From JAFAXD01 sp051985675 (GTDB lineage: Bacteria; Pseudomonadota; Alphaproteobacteria; Rhizobiales; Xanthobacteraceae), in the NCBI GenBank assembly GCA_051985675.1, contig JBPYFJ010000051.1, forward strand, positions 1 to 64,000: a stretch of 64,000 nucleotides of DNA, written 5' to 3'. The notes below the pieces were generated by a model that saw only the letters and a list, made by a program, of their open reading frames with translations, searched no databases and had not been told where the DNA came from. Below, one piece after another: positions 8,933 through 17,718 of the stretch (the stretch's first letter is position 1; each line of letters starts with the position of its first letter). The position numbers and the translations under genes were made by a program.

Positions 8933-9850
8933 TCAGAAGGTTGCTTCGCCCTTGATGCCGGCGCGCTCCATCTTGCGATGGCACGGGGGGTAGTCCATGA
9001 CGGCGTAGTGCTGGGTCGCGCGGTTGTCCCAGAACGCAACACTGTTCGGCTTCCATCGGAAGCGAACCTGGTATTCTGGAATCTGTGCCTGGCCGATCAG
9101 ATATTGGAGCAGTTGCGAGCTGCCCGGAGCGTAGTCCTGGCCATAGCGAACGTTGGCGGCGGTATGGAAGTTCGTGAAGTGCGTCGCGAATGCGTTGACG
9201 AACAGGATTTTCTCGCCGGTTTCTGGGTGCGTGCGCACCACCGGATGCTCCGCGTCCGGGAACTGGGCCTTCAGCGCGAGGCGCTTCTCAATCGGCATGG
9301 CGGCGCCGAACGTCGCTTCGATACTGTGGCGCGCGCGTAGATCTGCGATCTGTGTCTTGATCTGATCAGGCAACCGCTCGTAGGCGAGCGCCATGTTCGC
9401 CCACATGGTGTCGCCCCCAACCGGCGGACACTCAATGCAGCGAAGCACGCATCCAAACGGCGGCTTCTCGCGCCAGGTAGCATCGGTGTGCCAGGCGTTC
9501 TCATATCGATCGTTCGGCGCATCGGGCGATTTGTAGATGCGCACAAGACCGGGGTGATCGGGGTCGCTGCCCGCCACCGGGTGGTCTTCGAGGTCGCCGA
9601 AGTAGCGCGCAAATGCGACGTGCTCGGCGCGCGTGATATTCTGATCACGGAAGAACAGGACCTTGTGCCGCAACAGCAGTGAGCGGATTTCGGCCATGAG
9701 GTCCGGGTCGCGCGATGCCGCGCCGAGGTCGACGTTGCTGACCTCCGCGCCGATGGCGCACGTGAGCGGTTCAATCCTCGGGGCAGACAGCGGGGCTGAA
9801 GCGCGCACGTACGCCGGTGCCTTGTCCATTGCCGGAGCAGTGCTCGTCAT
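8933..9850 (-). CDS. TauD/TfdA-family Fe(II)/2-oxoglutarate dioxygenase
   Basis: A 305-residue non-heme iron oxygenase. The facial triad is visible: His-x-Asp in NAWHTDATW and the distal His in TQHYAV, with the 2-oxoglutarate-binding Arg in the CHRKMERAGI tail. The ATG at 9850 follows AGGGAAGGAA; an upstream in-frame extension has no such site. It is the first gene of a leftward operon with BKACE, QOR and MFS and is divergent from the AraC regulator, so that regulator probably controls it. It could be an alkylsulfonate, herbicide-like or quaternary-amine dioxygenase. Confidence 0.87.
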   Translation of the reverse strand: MTSTAPAMDKAPAYVRASAPLSAPRIEPLTCAIGAEVSNVDLGAASRDPDLMAEIRSLLLRHKVLFFRDQNITRAEHVAFARYFGDLEDHPVAGSDPDHPGLVRIYKSPDAPNDRYENAWHTDATWREKPPFGCVLRCIECPPVGGDTMWANMALAYERLPDQIKTQIADLRARHSIEATFGAAMPIEKRLALKAQFPDAEHPVVRTHPETGEKILFVNAFATHFTNFHTAANVRYGQDYAPGSSQLLQYLIGQAQIPEYQVRFRWKPNSVAFWDNRATQHYAVMDYPPCHRKMERAGIKGEATF

Positions 9851-9948
9851 GGCGCGTTCCTTCCCTGGTTCATTCGTATTGCAGCGCGGTACCGTGACCG
9901 CTTTCACTCGAACCTTAGGAGAAGTGCGGGAATGGGTTTTGACCGTTT

Positions 9949-9981
9949 GGGACAATGGATTTAACATTTGGGGACAATGGA
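9949..9981. promoter_or_regulatory. Tandem direct repeat, likely AraC-type operator
   Basis: GGGACAATGGA occurs at 9949-9959 and again at 9971-9981, each preceded by TTTG or TTTGG. The repeat period is 22 bp, about two helical turns, as AraC-family proteins commonly need. It lies in the 147-bp divergent region between the dioxygenase and the AraC gene and ends 16 bp before the AraC start codon. Confidence 0.5.
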
Positions 9982-9997
9982 GCCTCGGAGGGCCTCC

Positions 9998-11056
9998 ATG
10001 TCCCGTCTTATCCGCGGCGCGGTCCTCACTGGTTATGTCGAGGTAGCGCGTTCGGTCGGCATCGACCCCTACGGCATGATCCCCCGTTGCGGGCTTCCGG
10101 CTGCGTGCCTGACCGATCCGGAAGTCAAAGTGTCCGCGGCTGCCGTCGGGCGCCTGCTGGAAGAATCTGCGCGGCAATCCGGAAAGCTCGATTTCGGACT
10201 AAGGCTCGCGGAGCGACGAAGCCTCTCCAATATCGGCGCGCTGGCCCTGCTCGTCAGAGAACAGCCGACGATTCGGCGGGCGATCGAGGTCCTCATCGGT
10301 TACATGTACCTGCATAGCGAGGCTCTTCTTCTCGCATTGGAAGAGCGGCGCGGAACGGCGACGTTGAAATTCGCCATCGACGTCGGGCGGCCGCTGCCTT
10401 TGCGCCAGGGGATTGAGCTCGGGCTGGGCTTTCTTCACCGTAGTCTCCAGCAGCTCCTGGGCAACAATTGGAAACCGCAGGCGATATATTTCGCCCACGC
10501 CCGGCCGCACCGGGCCGATGCATATCGGCGGTTTTTCGGAACAGCGATTGAGTTCAATCAGGAGTTCAACGGGATTATCTGTAACGCGCGCGATCTCGAC
10601 GCGCCGGTTCCTACTGCCGATCCAAGAATGGCGCGCCATGTCCAGGACTATCTGGACACGATTGCATCGCGTCCCCACGCCACCATGGGCTCCAAGGTTC
10701 GCGAATGCATCTACATGATGCTCGCCTCCGGTCTCTGTTCAGCCGCTCAGGTGGCCAAGCGGTTGGGTACCGATCGGCGCACACTGCATCGGCATCTCGC
10801 CAAGGAGGGGGAGACGTTCACGTCGCTCCTGGATTCTGTGCGGGGCGAGCTCGCAACGCGCTACATCGACAATCGCGATCGCTCGCTGACGACGACGGCC
10901 GAGTTGCTCGGATTTTCCGCCCTCAGCGCGTTCTCGCGATGGTTTCGCGCAAAATTTGGCTGCAGCGTCTCCGAATGGCGGAGGGCGCAGCATGCTGTGC
11001 CGTTCGCGCGCTCAACGGCCGGCACTGGTGTTACGCAGCGGGTTGAGAGGGGCTAA
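9998..11056 (+). CDS. AraC-family transcriptional regulator with arabinose-binding-like N-domain
   Basis: A 352-residue cytosolic regulator. Residues 1-200 resemble the Arabinose_bd (PF12625) sensor of OruR/ArgR-like regulators (EVARSVGIDPYGMI, LLEESARQSGKLDFGLRLAE). Residues about 235-335 form the double helix-turn-helix, with AAQVAKRLGTDRRTLHRHL as the first reader and TTAELLGFSALSAFSRWFRAKFG as the second. The ATG at 9998 follows GGAGG; an ATG at 9968 is in frame but has no site. It is divergent from the dioxygenase operon and is its likely activator, with the tandem repeat just upstream as candidate binding site. Confidence 0.88.
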   Translation: MSRLIRGAVLTGYVEVARSVGIDPYGMIPRCGLPAACLTDPEVKVSAAAVGRLLEESARQSGKLDFGLRLAERRSLSNIGALALLVREQPTIRRAIEVLIGYMYLHSEALLLALEERRGTATLKFAIDVGRPLPLRQGIELGLGFLHRSLQQLLGNNWKPQAIYFAHARPHRADAYRRFFGTAIEFNQEFNGIICNARDLDAPVPTADPRMARHVQDYLDTIASRPHATMGSKVRECIYMMLASGLCSAAQVAKRLGTDRRTLHRHLAKEGETFTSLLDSVRGELATRYIDNRDRSLTTTAELLGFSALSAFSRWFRAKFGCSVSEWRRAQHAVPFARSTAGTGVTQRVERG

Positions 11057-11259
11057 TCACCGACGACGCCGGGCTTAAGCGTCGATCGTCCGATCATTCA
11101 CGGCAAGAGTTGACCGCCAATTATAGGTGCTGTGTCTCGAGCGAGTGTCGCGGCGCGCGCGCGCCCAAAAGGGACAACAGGAGCTTGACGGCACGAAGTC
11201 GACGGCAGGGGGGCTCGGCGTAGTTGCGCGCAACCCTCGCAGGCCTCGTTTTGATCGAC

Positions 11260-11679
11260 TTAGCTGTGTTCAGGAATGATCGCCGATTGATGAAACGCCA
11301 TCAGCCAACGGCCGTCGTGATTTATGAAAATGTTCGTACCGTAGTTGCGGCTGCTGCTCACGCCTCCAGCCTTGCTTCGTCGATGGGACGTTTCAATGCC
11401 ATGCACCCAGGCCACCGGCCCATTGATATTGATCGTCGTCACTGTCATCGAAACGGTGAAGTGACTGAATATTGGCCAATACGCCTCCCAGTTCCGCTTG
11501 ATCGCGTCCCACCCCACGTGGGTGATAGGGTTAGTCGGCGGTGCTATCAGAATATTGTCCGCCGTACAGGACCAGACCTTTTCCATGGCCTGAAGGTCCC
11601 GCTTCGACAGCGCCGAATAATAGGCATTGTTGGCGGCTTTCAGGTTACTGGCATCGAGTGTGGATGCGGGCTTTGTCAT
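11260..11679 (-). CDS. SnoaL-like / NTF2-fold protein
   Basis: A 139-residue protein with the alpha+beta NTF2-like layout: an N-terminal helix (NNAYYSALSKRDLQAMEKVWS), the ADNILIAPP turn, then a curved sheet ending in GRWLMAFHQSA. These small cone-shaped folds serve as hydrolases, isomerases or ligand holders; function cannot be assigned. The ATG at 11679 is preferred over a TTG 12 bp upstream. Its promoter region holds two identical GTCCATTTTGGAC palindromes, so expression is probably under a dedicated repressor or activator. The 203 bp between this gene and the AraC gene show nothing recognisable. Confidence 0.7.
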   Translation of the reverse strand: MTKPASTLDASNLKAANNAYYSALSKRDLQAMEKVWSCTADNILIAPPTNPITHVGWDAIKRNWEAYWPIFSHFTVSMTVTTININGPVAWVHGIETSHRRSKAGGVSSSRNYGTNIFINHDGRWLMAFHQSAIIPEHS

Positions 11680-11778
11680 GGCTGACTTCAAACCAGAATC
11701 TGCCTGAACTTGTCAGTAAACTACGCTCGACGAAATTGGGGATGCAACGCCTTCGGCTTCGCGCCGCCCGCTTTTGTT

Positions 11779-11819
11779 GTCCATTTTGGACGATGCGGGA
11801 CGTATCGTCCATTTTGGAC
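11779..11819. promoter_or_regulatory. Twin palindromes GTCCATTTTGGAC
   Basis: The 13-bp dyad GTCCA-TTT-TGGAC is present at 11779-11791 and again, unchanged, at 11807-11819 (28-bp period). A half-site TTTTGGAC follows at 11832-11839. They lie 100-160 bp upstream of the SnoaL-like gene and after the winged-helix gene's stop. The same 13 bp recur at 18838-18850. Confidence 0.6.
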
Positions 11820-11855
11820 GGCGCAAACTTGTTTTGGACGACGCGAGCTTATTGT

Positions 11856-12287
11856 CTATTTTTTGATCGCGCGAAGCGCGTCAGCGGTTTCGAGGATCAG
11901 ATCGATAGCGCGATCAAGCGACGGCGTTGTCGTGCCGAGCGCGGCGTCACTAATGACGTACTCACTACCGTCCTGCGTGACACATCCGTGCTTCACTAGG
12001 TAGCGCAACTTTCGCAATACAGTCGTTCGTGGCATGCCGATTGTGCGCGCGATCTGCTGGGCTGTAAGGGCCTGACCACGCAACGTTCCGGACCATAAAA
12101 CCCGCACAATGTGCGCGAGTTGGGCAAACGCGGCTACGTCGTTCGTGGCGAAGATGCGCTTGATCAGCAAGCTCTCGAACCGCTGCGTGGCGTCCGCGAG
12201 AATCAATCGCTCCTGCCTTCGCGGGATGTCTTCAGGCCGCATCGGCATGAGCAAACTCCGACGATCGCTTGTGTACTGCGGCAGCAT
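11856..12287 (-). CDS. Winged-helix DNA-binding protein (MarR/IclR-like fold)
   Basis: A 143-residue protein with a C-terminal winged helix: GQALTAQQIARTIGMPRTTV is the helix-turn-helix and RKLRYLVKHGCVTQDGSEYVIS the recognition helix plus wing. The N-terminal helices (ADATQRFESLLIKRIF) could dimerise. It starts with ATG 13 bp downstream of the Cax stop, so it may be read through from the SulP-Cax operon. It is the nearest regulator to the GTCCATTTTGGAC palindromes and a natural candidate to bind them, but that is inference. Confidence 0.65.
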   Translation of the reverse strand: MLPQYTSDRRSLLMPMRPEDIPRRQERLILADATQRFESLLIKRIFATNDVAAFAQLAHIVRVLWSGTLRGQALTAQQIARTIGMPRTTVLRKLRYLVKHGCVTQDGSEYVISDAALGTTTPSLDRAIDLILETADALRAIKK

Positions 12288-12299
12288 GTAGCTGACTGA

Positions 12300-13361
12300 T
12301 CAATGAGATGTCCCCCCAGGCAAGAAGAAAAAGGTGAGCGCGAGGACGAGGTAGACGGCGAGCAGCTGCACGCCCTTGAGCCAGTGGGACCGGCCGTCGC
12401 CCGCGACCTGGCCCGTGATCAGCACAGCCAGAAGCACGGTCAGAACGAGACCGGCCGGGAAGGCGAGATCCATCGGGGCGGGGCCGAGGGCGAGGCTCGC
12501 GAGCACCAGCACCGGCGCCACGAACAACGCGATCTGCACGCTTGAGCCGATCGCAATCGAGAGCGCGAGGTCCATGCGGTCCTTCATCGCCGCAGTGACG
12601 GCGGTTGCGTGTTCGGCGGCATTTCCCAGGATCGCGACCACAAACACGCCGACGAAGACATTGCTCAGCCCGAGCTCATGCGCGGTGGGCTCGATTGCGC
12701 CCACCATGATCTCGCTCATCCACGCAACCCCCACCGTGGCCGCGCCGAGCATCATGGCGGCGCGACCGATCGGGGGCTTGGCTGTCGCTTGCTCGGCCGC
12801 GTGTGAGCCCGCGAACAGTGCCGGATGGGTAATCAGTGCAAATGCGAGCGACAGCAAATAGACGACCAGCAGCACCAGCGAGATCGAGACGCTCAGCCGG
12901 CCAAGGCTCTCTGCGGTCGCACCCGTCGCAACTTGAAAGGCGGCCGGAAGAATCAGTGCGATCGCGGCGAGCGTGAGCATTGTGGCCTGGGAACGCGCGC
13001 CAGCCGGATTGAAGTGCTGCTCGGGATGGCGCAGCCCTCCGGCCAACATCGCAGCCCCGAGCACCAGCAGGATATTTCCAACGATGGAACCGGCGATCGA
13101 CGCTTTCACGACGTCGTGGAGCCCGGCTTGCAGCGCGACGAGCGCGATGATCAGCTCGGTCGCGTTGCCGAACGTCGCATTGAGGAGCCCGCCAACGCCC
13201 TCTCCCATGCGCTCGGCAAGCTGCTCCGTGGCCTGCCCCATCCACGCCGCCAGCGGCAGAATGGCGAGGGCGGAAGTTGCGAAAACGAGCAGATACCGCT
13301 CAGGCGCAAAGATCTCCACGCCGATCGCAACCGGGATAAACAACAGAAGCCAGTTCAACAC
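12300..13361 (-). CDS. Calcium/proton antiporter, CaCA family (Cax/ChaA-like)
   Basis: A 353-residue inner-membrane antiporter expelling Ca2+ (or Na+/K+) in exchange for protons. The two inverted half-repeats each show the ion-binding signature: FGNATELIIALVAL in the first half and LGNAAEHATAVTAA in the second. About eleven hydrophobic segments are visible. The start is taken as GTG at 13361 behind AAAGGCGG, with a nearby TTG possible; longer readings only enter the SulP gene. It lies 26 bp after the SulP stop, which indicates one operon. Confidence 0.87.
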   Translation of the reverse strand: MLNWLLLFIPVAIGVEIFAPERYLLVFATSALAILPLAAWMGQATEQLAERMGEGVGGLLNATFGNATELIIALVALQAGLHDVVKASIAGSIVGNILLVLGAAMLAGGLRHPEQHFNPAGARSQATMLTLAAIALILPAAFQVATGATAESLGRLSVSISLVLLVVYLLSLAFALITHPALFAGSHAAEQATAKPPIGRAAMMLGAATVGVAWMSEIMVGAIEPTAHELGLSNVFVGVFVVAILGNAAEHATAVTAAMKDRMDLALSIAIGSSVQIALFVAPVLVLASLALGPAPMDLAFPAGLVLTVLLAVLITGQVAGDGRSHWLKGVQLLAVYLVLALTFFFLPGGTSH

Positions 13362-13387
13362 AGTCAATCCGCCTTTTGCAGTCTGCG

Positions 13388-15106
13388 TCAGTCTTCCCAG
13401 TCGACCCAATCCACCTTGTGGCTGTCGAGGTAGCTGCTGACGGCAACACCGATGGTGGGAAAGAAGAACCTCTCGCCAATCTGCTCGAACAGTCCGAAGC
13501 GTTTGAGCTTGTCCTTGACCGGATCCTTGAGCTCGGCAAAGCACAACTTGATCCCGGCATCGTCCAGGGCTTTGTCCAGTTCGGCGAGGGCATCGGCCGC
13601 GGTGATATCGACGCTGGTGACCGGCTCTGCCGCGACCACGAACCAACGCACCGGTGCAGGGGATTTGGCCGCCAGCGCCAGAACCTGCTCTTTGAAGAAT
13701 TCGGCGTTGGCGAAAAAGAGGGGCGCATCCCAGCGAAAGAGGACGAGGCCCGGTATCTGACGCGCCTCCGGATAACGCGTGATGTCGTGGTAGCCTTTGA
13801 CGCCTGTGGCGCGGCCGAGCACCGCCGAATGCGGACGCCAGCCGTCCCACAGGAATTCGATGACGGCGAGCACGATCGCGAGGCCGATGCCCGGAATCGC
13901 GCCGAGAACGGCAACACCGACGAAACAAACAATCGAGAGCCAAAACTCCCAGCGCTGAACCCGATAGATTCGAACGAGGTCGGCGATTTCGAGCAAGCCG
14001 ATCGCCGAGGCGATCACGACCGCGGCCAATGTAGCGGCCGGCAAATGCTGGAGCAGATTGGGCGCCAACAGCAGCAGCAAGGCAACCGCAACTGCGCCGA
14101 CGACGCCGGTCAACTGAGTTCGGGCGCCTGTGGCCTCGGCCACCGGGGTGCGTGACGAACTGCTGCTGATCGGAAAGCCTTGGAAGAACCCGGCCGCCAG
14201 ATTGGCGGCTCCGAGCCCGACCATCTCCTGATTGGGGTCGACGCTCGTTCGGGTTCGCGCCGCGTAGGCGCGCGAGAGCACGCTGGTGTCGGCGAATGCC
14301 ACCATGGCGACCGCGCAGCCTCCAATCAGGACCGGTCCGATATCGGTGTAGCTGATCCACGGGATGGTGAACGCCGGCAGGCCCTGCGGAAGCGGACCCA
14401 GCACCGACACATCTGCGCGAGCGGCCAAATCGAACACCCCGACGATGACTGTCGCGCCGATGACGGCGATCAGGATGCCGGGCACGCGCTTGCTGTTCTT
14501 GAGCAGCAGGATCACGGCCAGCGTGCCTGCGCCGACCGCGAATGCCGTCCAATTCGCTTTTCCGCCCAGGACGGTCTCGGCGATCGCCCACAGCTTTCGC
14601 AGCGGTCCTTCGCCCTCGATCGAGATGCCGAACATCTTTGGCAACTGGCTGACCAGCACGGTCAGCGCGATTCCGTTCATGTAGCCGTAGCGAATGGGCT
14701 TGGACAGAAGCTCGGTGATGAACCCCAGTCGCGCAACGCCTGCCAGAATGCACACAAGCCCCGACACGATCGCCATCATGCCCGCGAGGGCAACGGCGCG
14801 ACCGGCATCTCCGCCCGACAGCGGCAGAACGACACCGAGGATGACCGCCGCCAATGAGGAGTCCGGCCCCAGGACGAGGATGCGACTGGGCCCGAACACG
14901 GCGTAAGCCAGCAACGGGACAATGGTCGCGTAGAGGCCATAGATGCCCGGCACTCCCGATGCGATCGCGTAGGCGATGCCGACGGGCACTAGGACGGTCG
15001 CCAACACCACCCCGGCGGCGACATCATGCGCGAGCCACGCCACTTGATATTGGCGCAGCGTCAGAAGCCCCGGCAGCCATCGCATCCAGCCGATCTGTTT
15101 TGACAT
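13388..15106 (-). CDS. SulP-family anion transporter with STAS domain
   Basis: A 572-residue permease for sulfate, bicarbonate or another inorganic anion. The membrane domain occupies residues 1 to about 420 (GIAYAIASGVPGIYGLYATI, the SulP signature, near residue 50). The C-terminal cytoplasmic STAS domain (about 445-560) reads LVLFRWDAPLFFANAEFF through SVDITAADALAEL. The ATG at 15106 gives a conventional short N-terminal tail. It heads an operon with Cax and perhaps the winged-helix gene. The anion preference cannot be read from the sequence. Confidence 0.88.
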   Translation of the reverse strand: MSKQIGWMRWLPGLLTLRQYQVAWLAHDVAAGVVLATVLVPVGIAYAIASGVPGIYGLYATIVPLLAYAVFGPSRILVLGPDSSLAAVILGVVLPLSGGDAGRAVALAGMMAIVSGLVCILAGVARLGFITELLSKPIRYGYMNGIALTVLVSQLPKMFGISIEGEGPLRKLWAIAETVLGGKANWTAFAVGAGTLAVILLLKNSKRVPGILIAVIGATVIVGVFDLAARADVSVLGPLPQGLPAFTIPWISYTDIGPVLIGGCAVAMVAFADTSVLSRAYAARTRTSVDPNQEMVGLGAANLAAGFFQGFPISSSSSRTPVAEATGARTQLTGVVGAVAVALLLLLAPNLLQHLPAATLAAVVIASAIGLLEIADLVRIYRVQRWEFWLSIVCFVGVAVLGAIPGIGLAIVLAVIEFLWDGWRPHSAVLGRATGVKGYHDITRYPEARQIPGLVLFRWDAPLFFANAEFFKEQVLALAAKSPAPVRWFVVAAEPVTSVDITAADALAELDKALDDAGIKLCFAELKDPVKDKLKRFGLFEQIGERFFFPTIGVAVSSYLDSHKVDWVDWED

Positions 15107-15251
15107 ATCCGAGATCGCTGAGGATCCGCAACGATCACGATGTACCGCGTCGGATTGATCGTCAACGACGCGATGGGCGGCGACGTTGCAACGCAACCAG
15201 GCTGCGCGAGAGTCCACCGATCAACAAGCCGAGGTTTTCTGCTTGGACACC

Positions 15252-15911
15252 TTACAGTTGCATCGGTCTGACATGATCAGGCACGGCCAGCTCGGCTTCG
15301 GTGCTTGCGAGGATCTGTTCCACGGTGACCCCGGGCGCCGTCTCGAGCAAGGTTGCGCGCTCGTTGGGGAACGCGATCACGGCGAGTTCGGTGACAACGA
15401 GGTCGACGGGTCGCGCCGAGGTCAGCGGCAGTGAGCACTGCCTGACGATCTTTGGCTTGCCCTTGGCCGTATGCTGCATGGCAATGACCACGCGCTTCGC
15501 GCCCGAGACGAGATCCATCGCGCCACCCATGCCCGGCACCATTTTCCCGGGGATCATCCAGTTCGCGAGTCGGCCGTGCGCGTCGACCTGCAGACCACCC
15601 AGCACCGTCATGTCGAGATGCCCACCGCGGATGAGGCCGAAGGACATCGCGCTGTCGAACGTGCACGCGCCCGGCAGCGCCGTGACGGGAGCGCCTCCGG
15701 CGTCGGTAAGCGTCGGGTGCGCCATGCCTTCCTCGGGAATCGGCCCGGTTCCGATCAGCCCGTTCTCCGACTGGAAGAACACGTTGACTCCTTCCGGAAC
15801 ATGATTGGCGACCAGCGTCGGAATCCCGATGCCGAGATTGACCAGCATCCCTGCGCGTAGCTCCTGGGCGATGCGTTTGGCGATGATGGTTTGAGCATCC
15901 ATGGGTTTCAC
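15252..15911 (-). CDS. 3-oxoacid CoA-transferase subunit B
   Basis: The 219-residue beta subunit of a succinyl-CoA:3-oxoacid/acetoacetate CoA-transferase. It carries the catalytic glutamate in QSENGLIGTGP (near residue 47) and the VNLGIGIPTLVANHVP motif typical of ScoB/PcaJ/AtoA. It overlaps the A subunit by 4 bp (ATGA). The reaction moves CoA from succinyl-CoA to a 3-keto acid such as acetoacetate or 3-oxoadipate. With the BKACE enzyme 6.4 kb away it could activate acetoacetate formed there, though the two loci are not one operon. Confidence 0.88.
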   Translation of the reverse strand: MKPMDAQTIIAKRIAQELRAGMLVNLGIGIPTLVANHVPEGVNVFFQSENGLIGTGPIPEEGMAHPTLTDAGGAPVTALPGACTFDSAMSFGLIRGGHLDMTVLGGLQVDAHGRLANWMIPGKMVPGMGGAMDLVSGAKRVVIAMQHTAKGKPKIVRQCSLPLTSARPVDLVVTELAVIAFPNERATLLETAPGVTVEQILASTEAELAVPDHVRPMQL

Positions 15912-16555
15912 GCATTGGCGACGAGATAATCGACAACCGGCGCGGGCGTCACCACGTGATCGGGTGCGATGAGGCCAACCGGCACGACATGTTCCGCCGT
16001 CACGATCACGGTATCAGCCGCCATCGCGATCAGTGGATTGAAATTGCGCGCCGTAAGCGCGTAGGACAGGTTTCCGAGATAGTCGGCGAGAAACGTGTGA
16101 ACCAATGCAAAATCAGCACGCAGCGGCGTTTCCAGTAGATAGCTTTTTCCATCGACCTCGATCGTGCGCTTGCCGTCTGCGACCACGGTCCCGACGCCGG
16201 TTGGCGTGAGGATCCCTCCGAGCCCAAAGCCGCCCGCACGGATGCGCTCGATCAGCGTGCCCTGCGGTACAAGCTCGACCTCGATCGCACCCGCCATCAT
16301 CTGTTTCTGAGTGTCGGGGTTGAGACCGATATGGCTGACGATCGCCTTGCGAAGCAGCTTTGCGCCGACGAGCTTGCCGATTCCGACCGCGGATCTCGCC
16401 GTGTCGTTCGCGATCACGGTCAGATCGCGTTTTCCCTGGCGTACGATCTCGTCCACCAGGCGTTCGGGCGTGCCGACGCCCATGAAGCCGCCGATCATCA
16501 GGCTGGCGCCGTCGGGAATCATCGCGACGGCTCGATCGAGCGCAATTGTTTTCAT
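15908..16555 (-). CDS. 3-oxoacid CoA-transferase subunit A
   Basis: The 215-residue alpha subunit pairing with the product of the following gene. The glycine-rich CoA-binding loop is MIGGFMGVGTPERLVDEI near residue 20, and RAGGFGLGGILTPTGVGT near 110 is the second family mark. The ATG at 16555 is chosen; a TTG 15 bp upstream is in frame but neither start has a strong ribosome site. Subunit order A then B with a 4-bp overlap is usual for heterodimeric class I transferases. Confidence 0.87.
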   Translation of the reverse strand: MKTIALDRAVAMIPDGASLMIGGFMGVGTPERLVDEIVRQGKRDLTVIANDTARSAVGIGKLVGAKLLRKAIVSHIGLNPDTQKQMMAGAIEVELVPQGTLIERIRAGGFGLGGILTPTGVGTVVADGKRTIEVDGKSYLLETPLRADFALVHTFLADYLGNLSYALTARNFNPLIAMAADTVIVTAEHVVPVGLIAPDHVVTPAPVVDYLVANA

Positions 16556-16640
16556 GTTCGCCGGCCACAAGGCCTACGGTGTTGAAACGGGCGCTGCGTT
16601 CGGCTGCAAATCGTCGCGCGTGCCAAAATTCGCTCGCGGC

Positions 16641-16979
16641 TCAGGTGCTACCCTTCAGGTCGCCGTTGACCGCGACCTTGGTCCAGGCGTTCGCCAATTT
16701 GTGACAATCAGCCGCGCATTTCTGGCTGTCGTCGGCGAGCCGCTGCATGCGGCGACCCATCCATTCCTGATAGACGGCCGTCGCATCCGGAATGGACTGT
16801 GTACGGGCAAGCTTGGTGACGAGTTCGGACGCGAATTCCGCTTCCGACTTGGCACGCGCCAACCAGTGTCGATTTGCTTCCTCGAAGGTGTCGCCGAGTT
16901 CCTTCTGGATCGCCGTCAGCGACTCCATGTTCGCCTTGAATATCCCTGTAAGATCGGCCGTCGTTTGCTCTCGGGCCAT
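16641..16979 (-). CDS. Phasin-like protein
   Basis: A 112-residue, almost wholly alpha-helical protein. The pattern KANMESLTAIQKELGDTFEEANRHW followed by YQEWMGRRMQRLADDSQK is of the Phasin_2 type, proteins that coat polyhydroxyalkanoate granules or chaperone their enzymes. There is no signal peptide or membrane segment. It lies 85 bp upstream of the CoA-transferase pair on the same strand, which fits a link to acetoacetyl-CoA/PHB turnover. The family is weakly conserved, so this is a fold-level call. Confidence 0.6.
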   Translation of the reverse strand: MAREQTTADLTGIFKANMESLTAIQKELGDTFEEANRHWLARAKSEAEFASELVTKLARTQSIPDATAVYQEWMGRRMQRLADDSQKCAADCHKLANAWTKVAVNGDLKGST

Positions 16980-17173
16980 GACGTTTCCTCCGTCGCACGA
17001 GTCTCATCCAAATGTGATCTCTGCGTACCCGGAACCTCTCCGTCGTTCCGGTGCGACCCCTTGATGTTTTCTTGCTTCGATGGATCGCCTGTACGGGCAC
17101 CTTATTCTTAAGCTGTGGGTGAATCCAGAGCAGGCTTCAATGACATCAACGCGACGGCGGGCGCATTCATTCT

Positions 17174-17710
17174 TCACATCGGCGAGCGGTCCGAAAGCGC
17201 AAGCGCGACGTGAACCACCCCATCCTCCGTCTTCGTCTCGACCTTGAGCCCGCTTTTCTCGAACACCTTCAGCATGGGGGTATTCTCCGGGAGGACTTCG
17301 GCGATGAACTCCTTGAGCCCGGCGCCACGAGCAAGTGCGGCGAGATGGCGCATCAATGCCGCGCCGATCCCTTGCCCCTGGTATGTATCGACCACGGTGA
17401 ACGCCACCTCGGCGGTTCCTGGGCGAACGACGACGTATCGCCCCCCGCCAACGATCGCGGGTCGACCGCCTGCCCGTATCACTGCGACCAGGGCGACATG
17501 GCTGGTGAAATCGACATTCAGGAAAAAGTTGATCTCCCGCTCGGAAAAATGGCGCCTGACCCCGAAGAATCGGCGGTAAAGCGACTTGACGCTCAGGTGA
17601 TCGACAGCGGTGACGACGTCAGGGCGGTCGTCCGGTCGCAGCGCGCGGATCTCGATCCGCCGGCCGTCGCGCAACAGCTCAAACGCTGAATACTTTGCGG
17701 CTTCCGACAA
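17174..17710 (-). CDS. GNAT-family N-acetyltransferase
   Basis: A 178-residue acyltransferase. The acetyl-CoA pyrophosphate loop is visible as VVDTYQGQGIGAALM (about residues 110-124, the Q/R-x-x-G-x-G/A motif A). The C-terminal ENTPMLKVFEKSGLKVE is motif B with the usual Phe-Glu-Lys-x-Gly-Leu. The only usable start is a TTG at 17710, which lies 8 bp after the stop of the repeat-protein gene, so the two are probably co-transcribed. It could modify the repeat protein or other lysines or amines, but no substrate can be read from the sequence. Confidence 0.8.
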   Translation of the reverse strand: MSEAAKYSAFELLRDGRRIEIRALRPDDRPDVVTAVDHLSVKSLYRRFFGVRRHFSEREINFFLNVDFTSHVALVAVIRAGGRPAIVGGGRYVVVRPGTAEVAFTVVDTYQGQGIGAALMRHLAALARGAGLKEFIAEVLPENTPMLKVFEKSGLKVETKTEDGVVHVALALSDRSPM

Positions 17711-17718
17711 CTCGCGCG

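Noticed and set aside
12300..14753. One 817-residue protein spanning Cax and part of SulP
   Set aside because: The N-terminal 460 residues are Arg/Gly-rich frame noise over the SulP gene. The real Cax protein starts at 13361.
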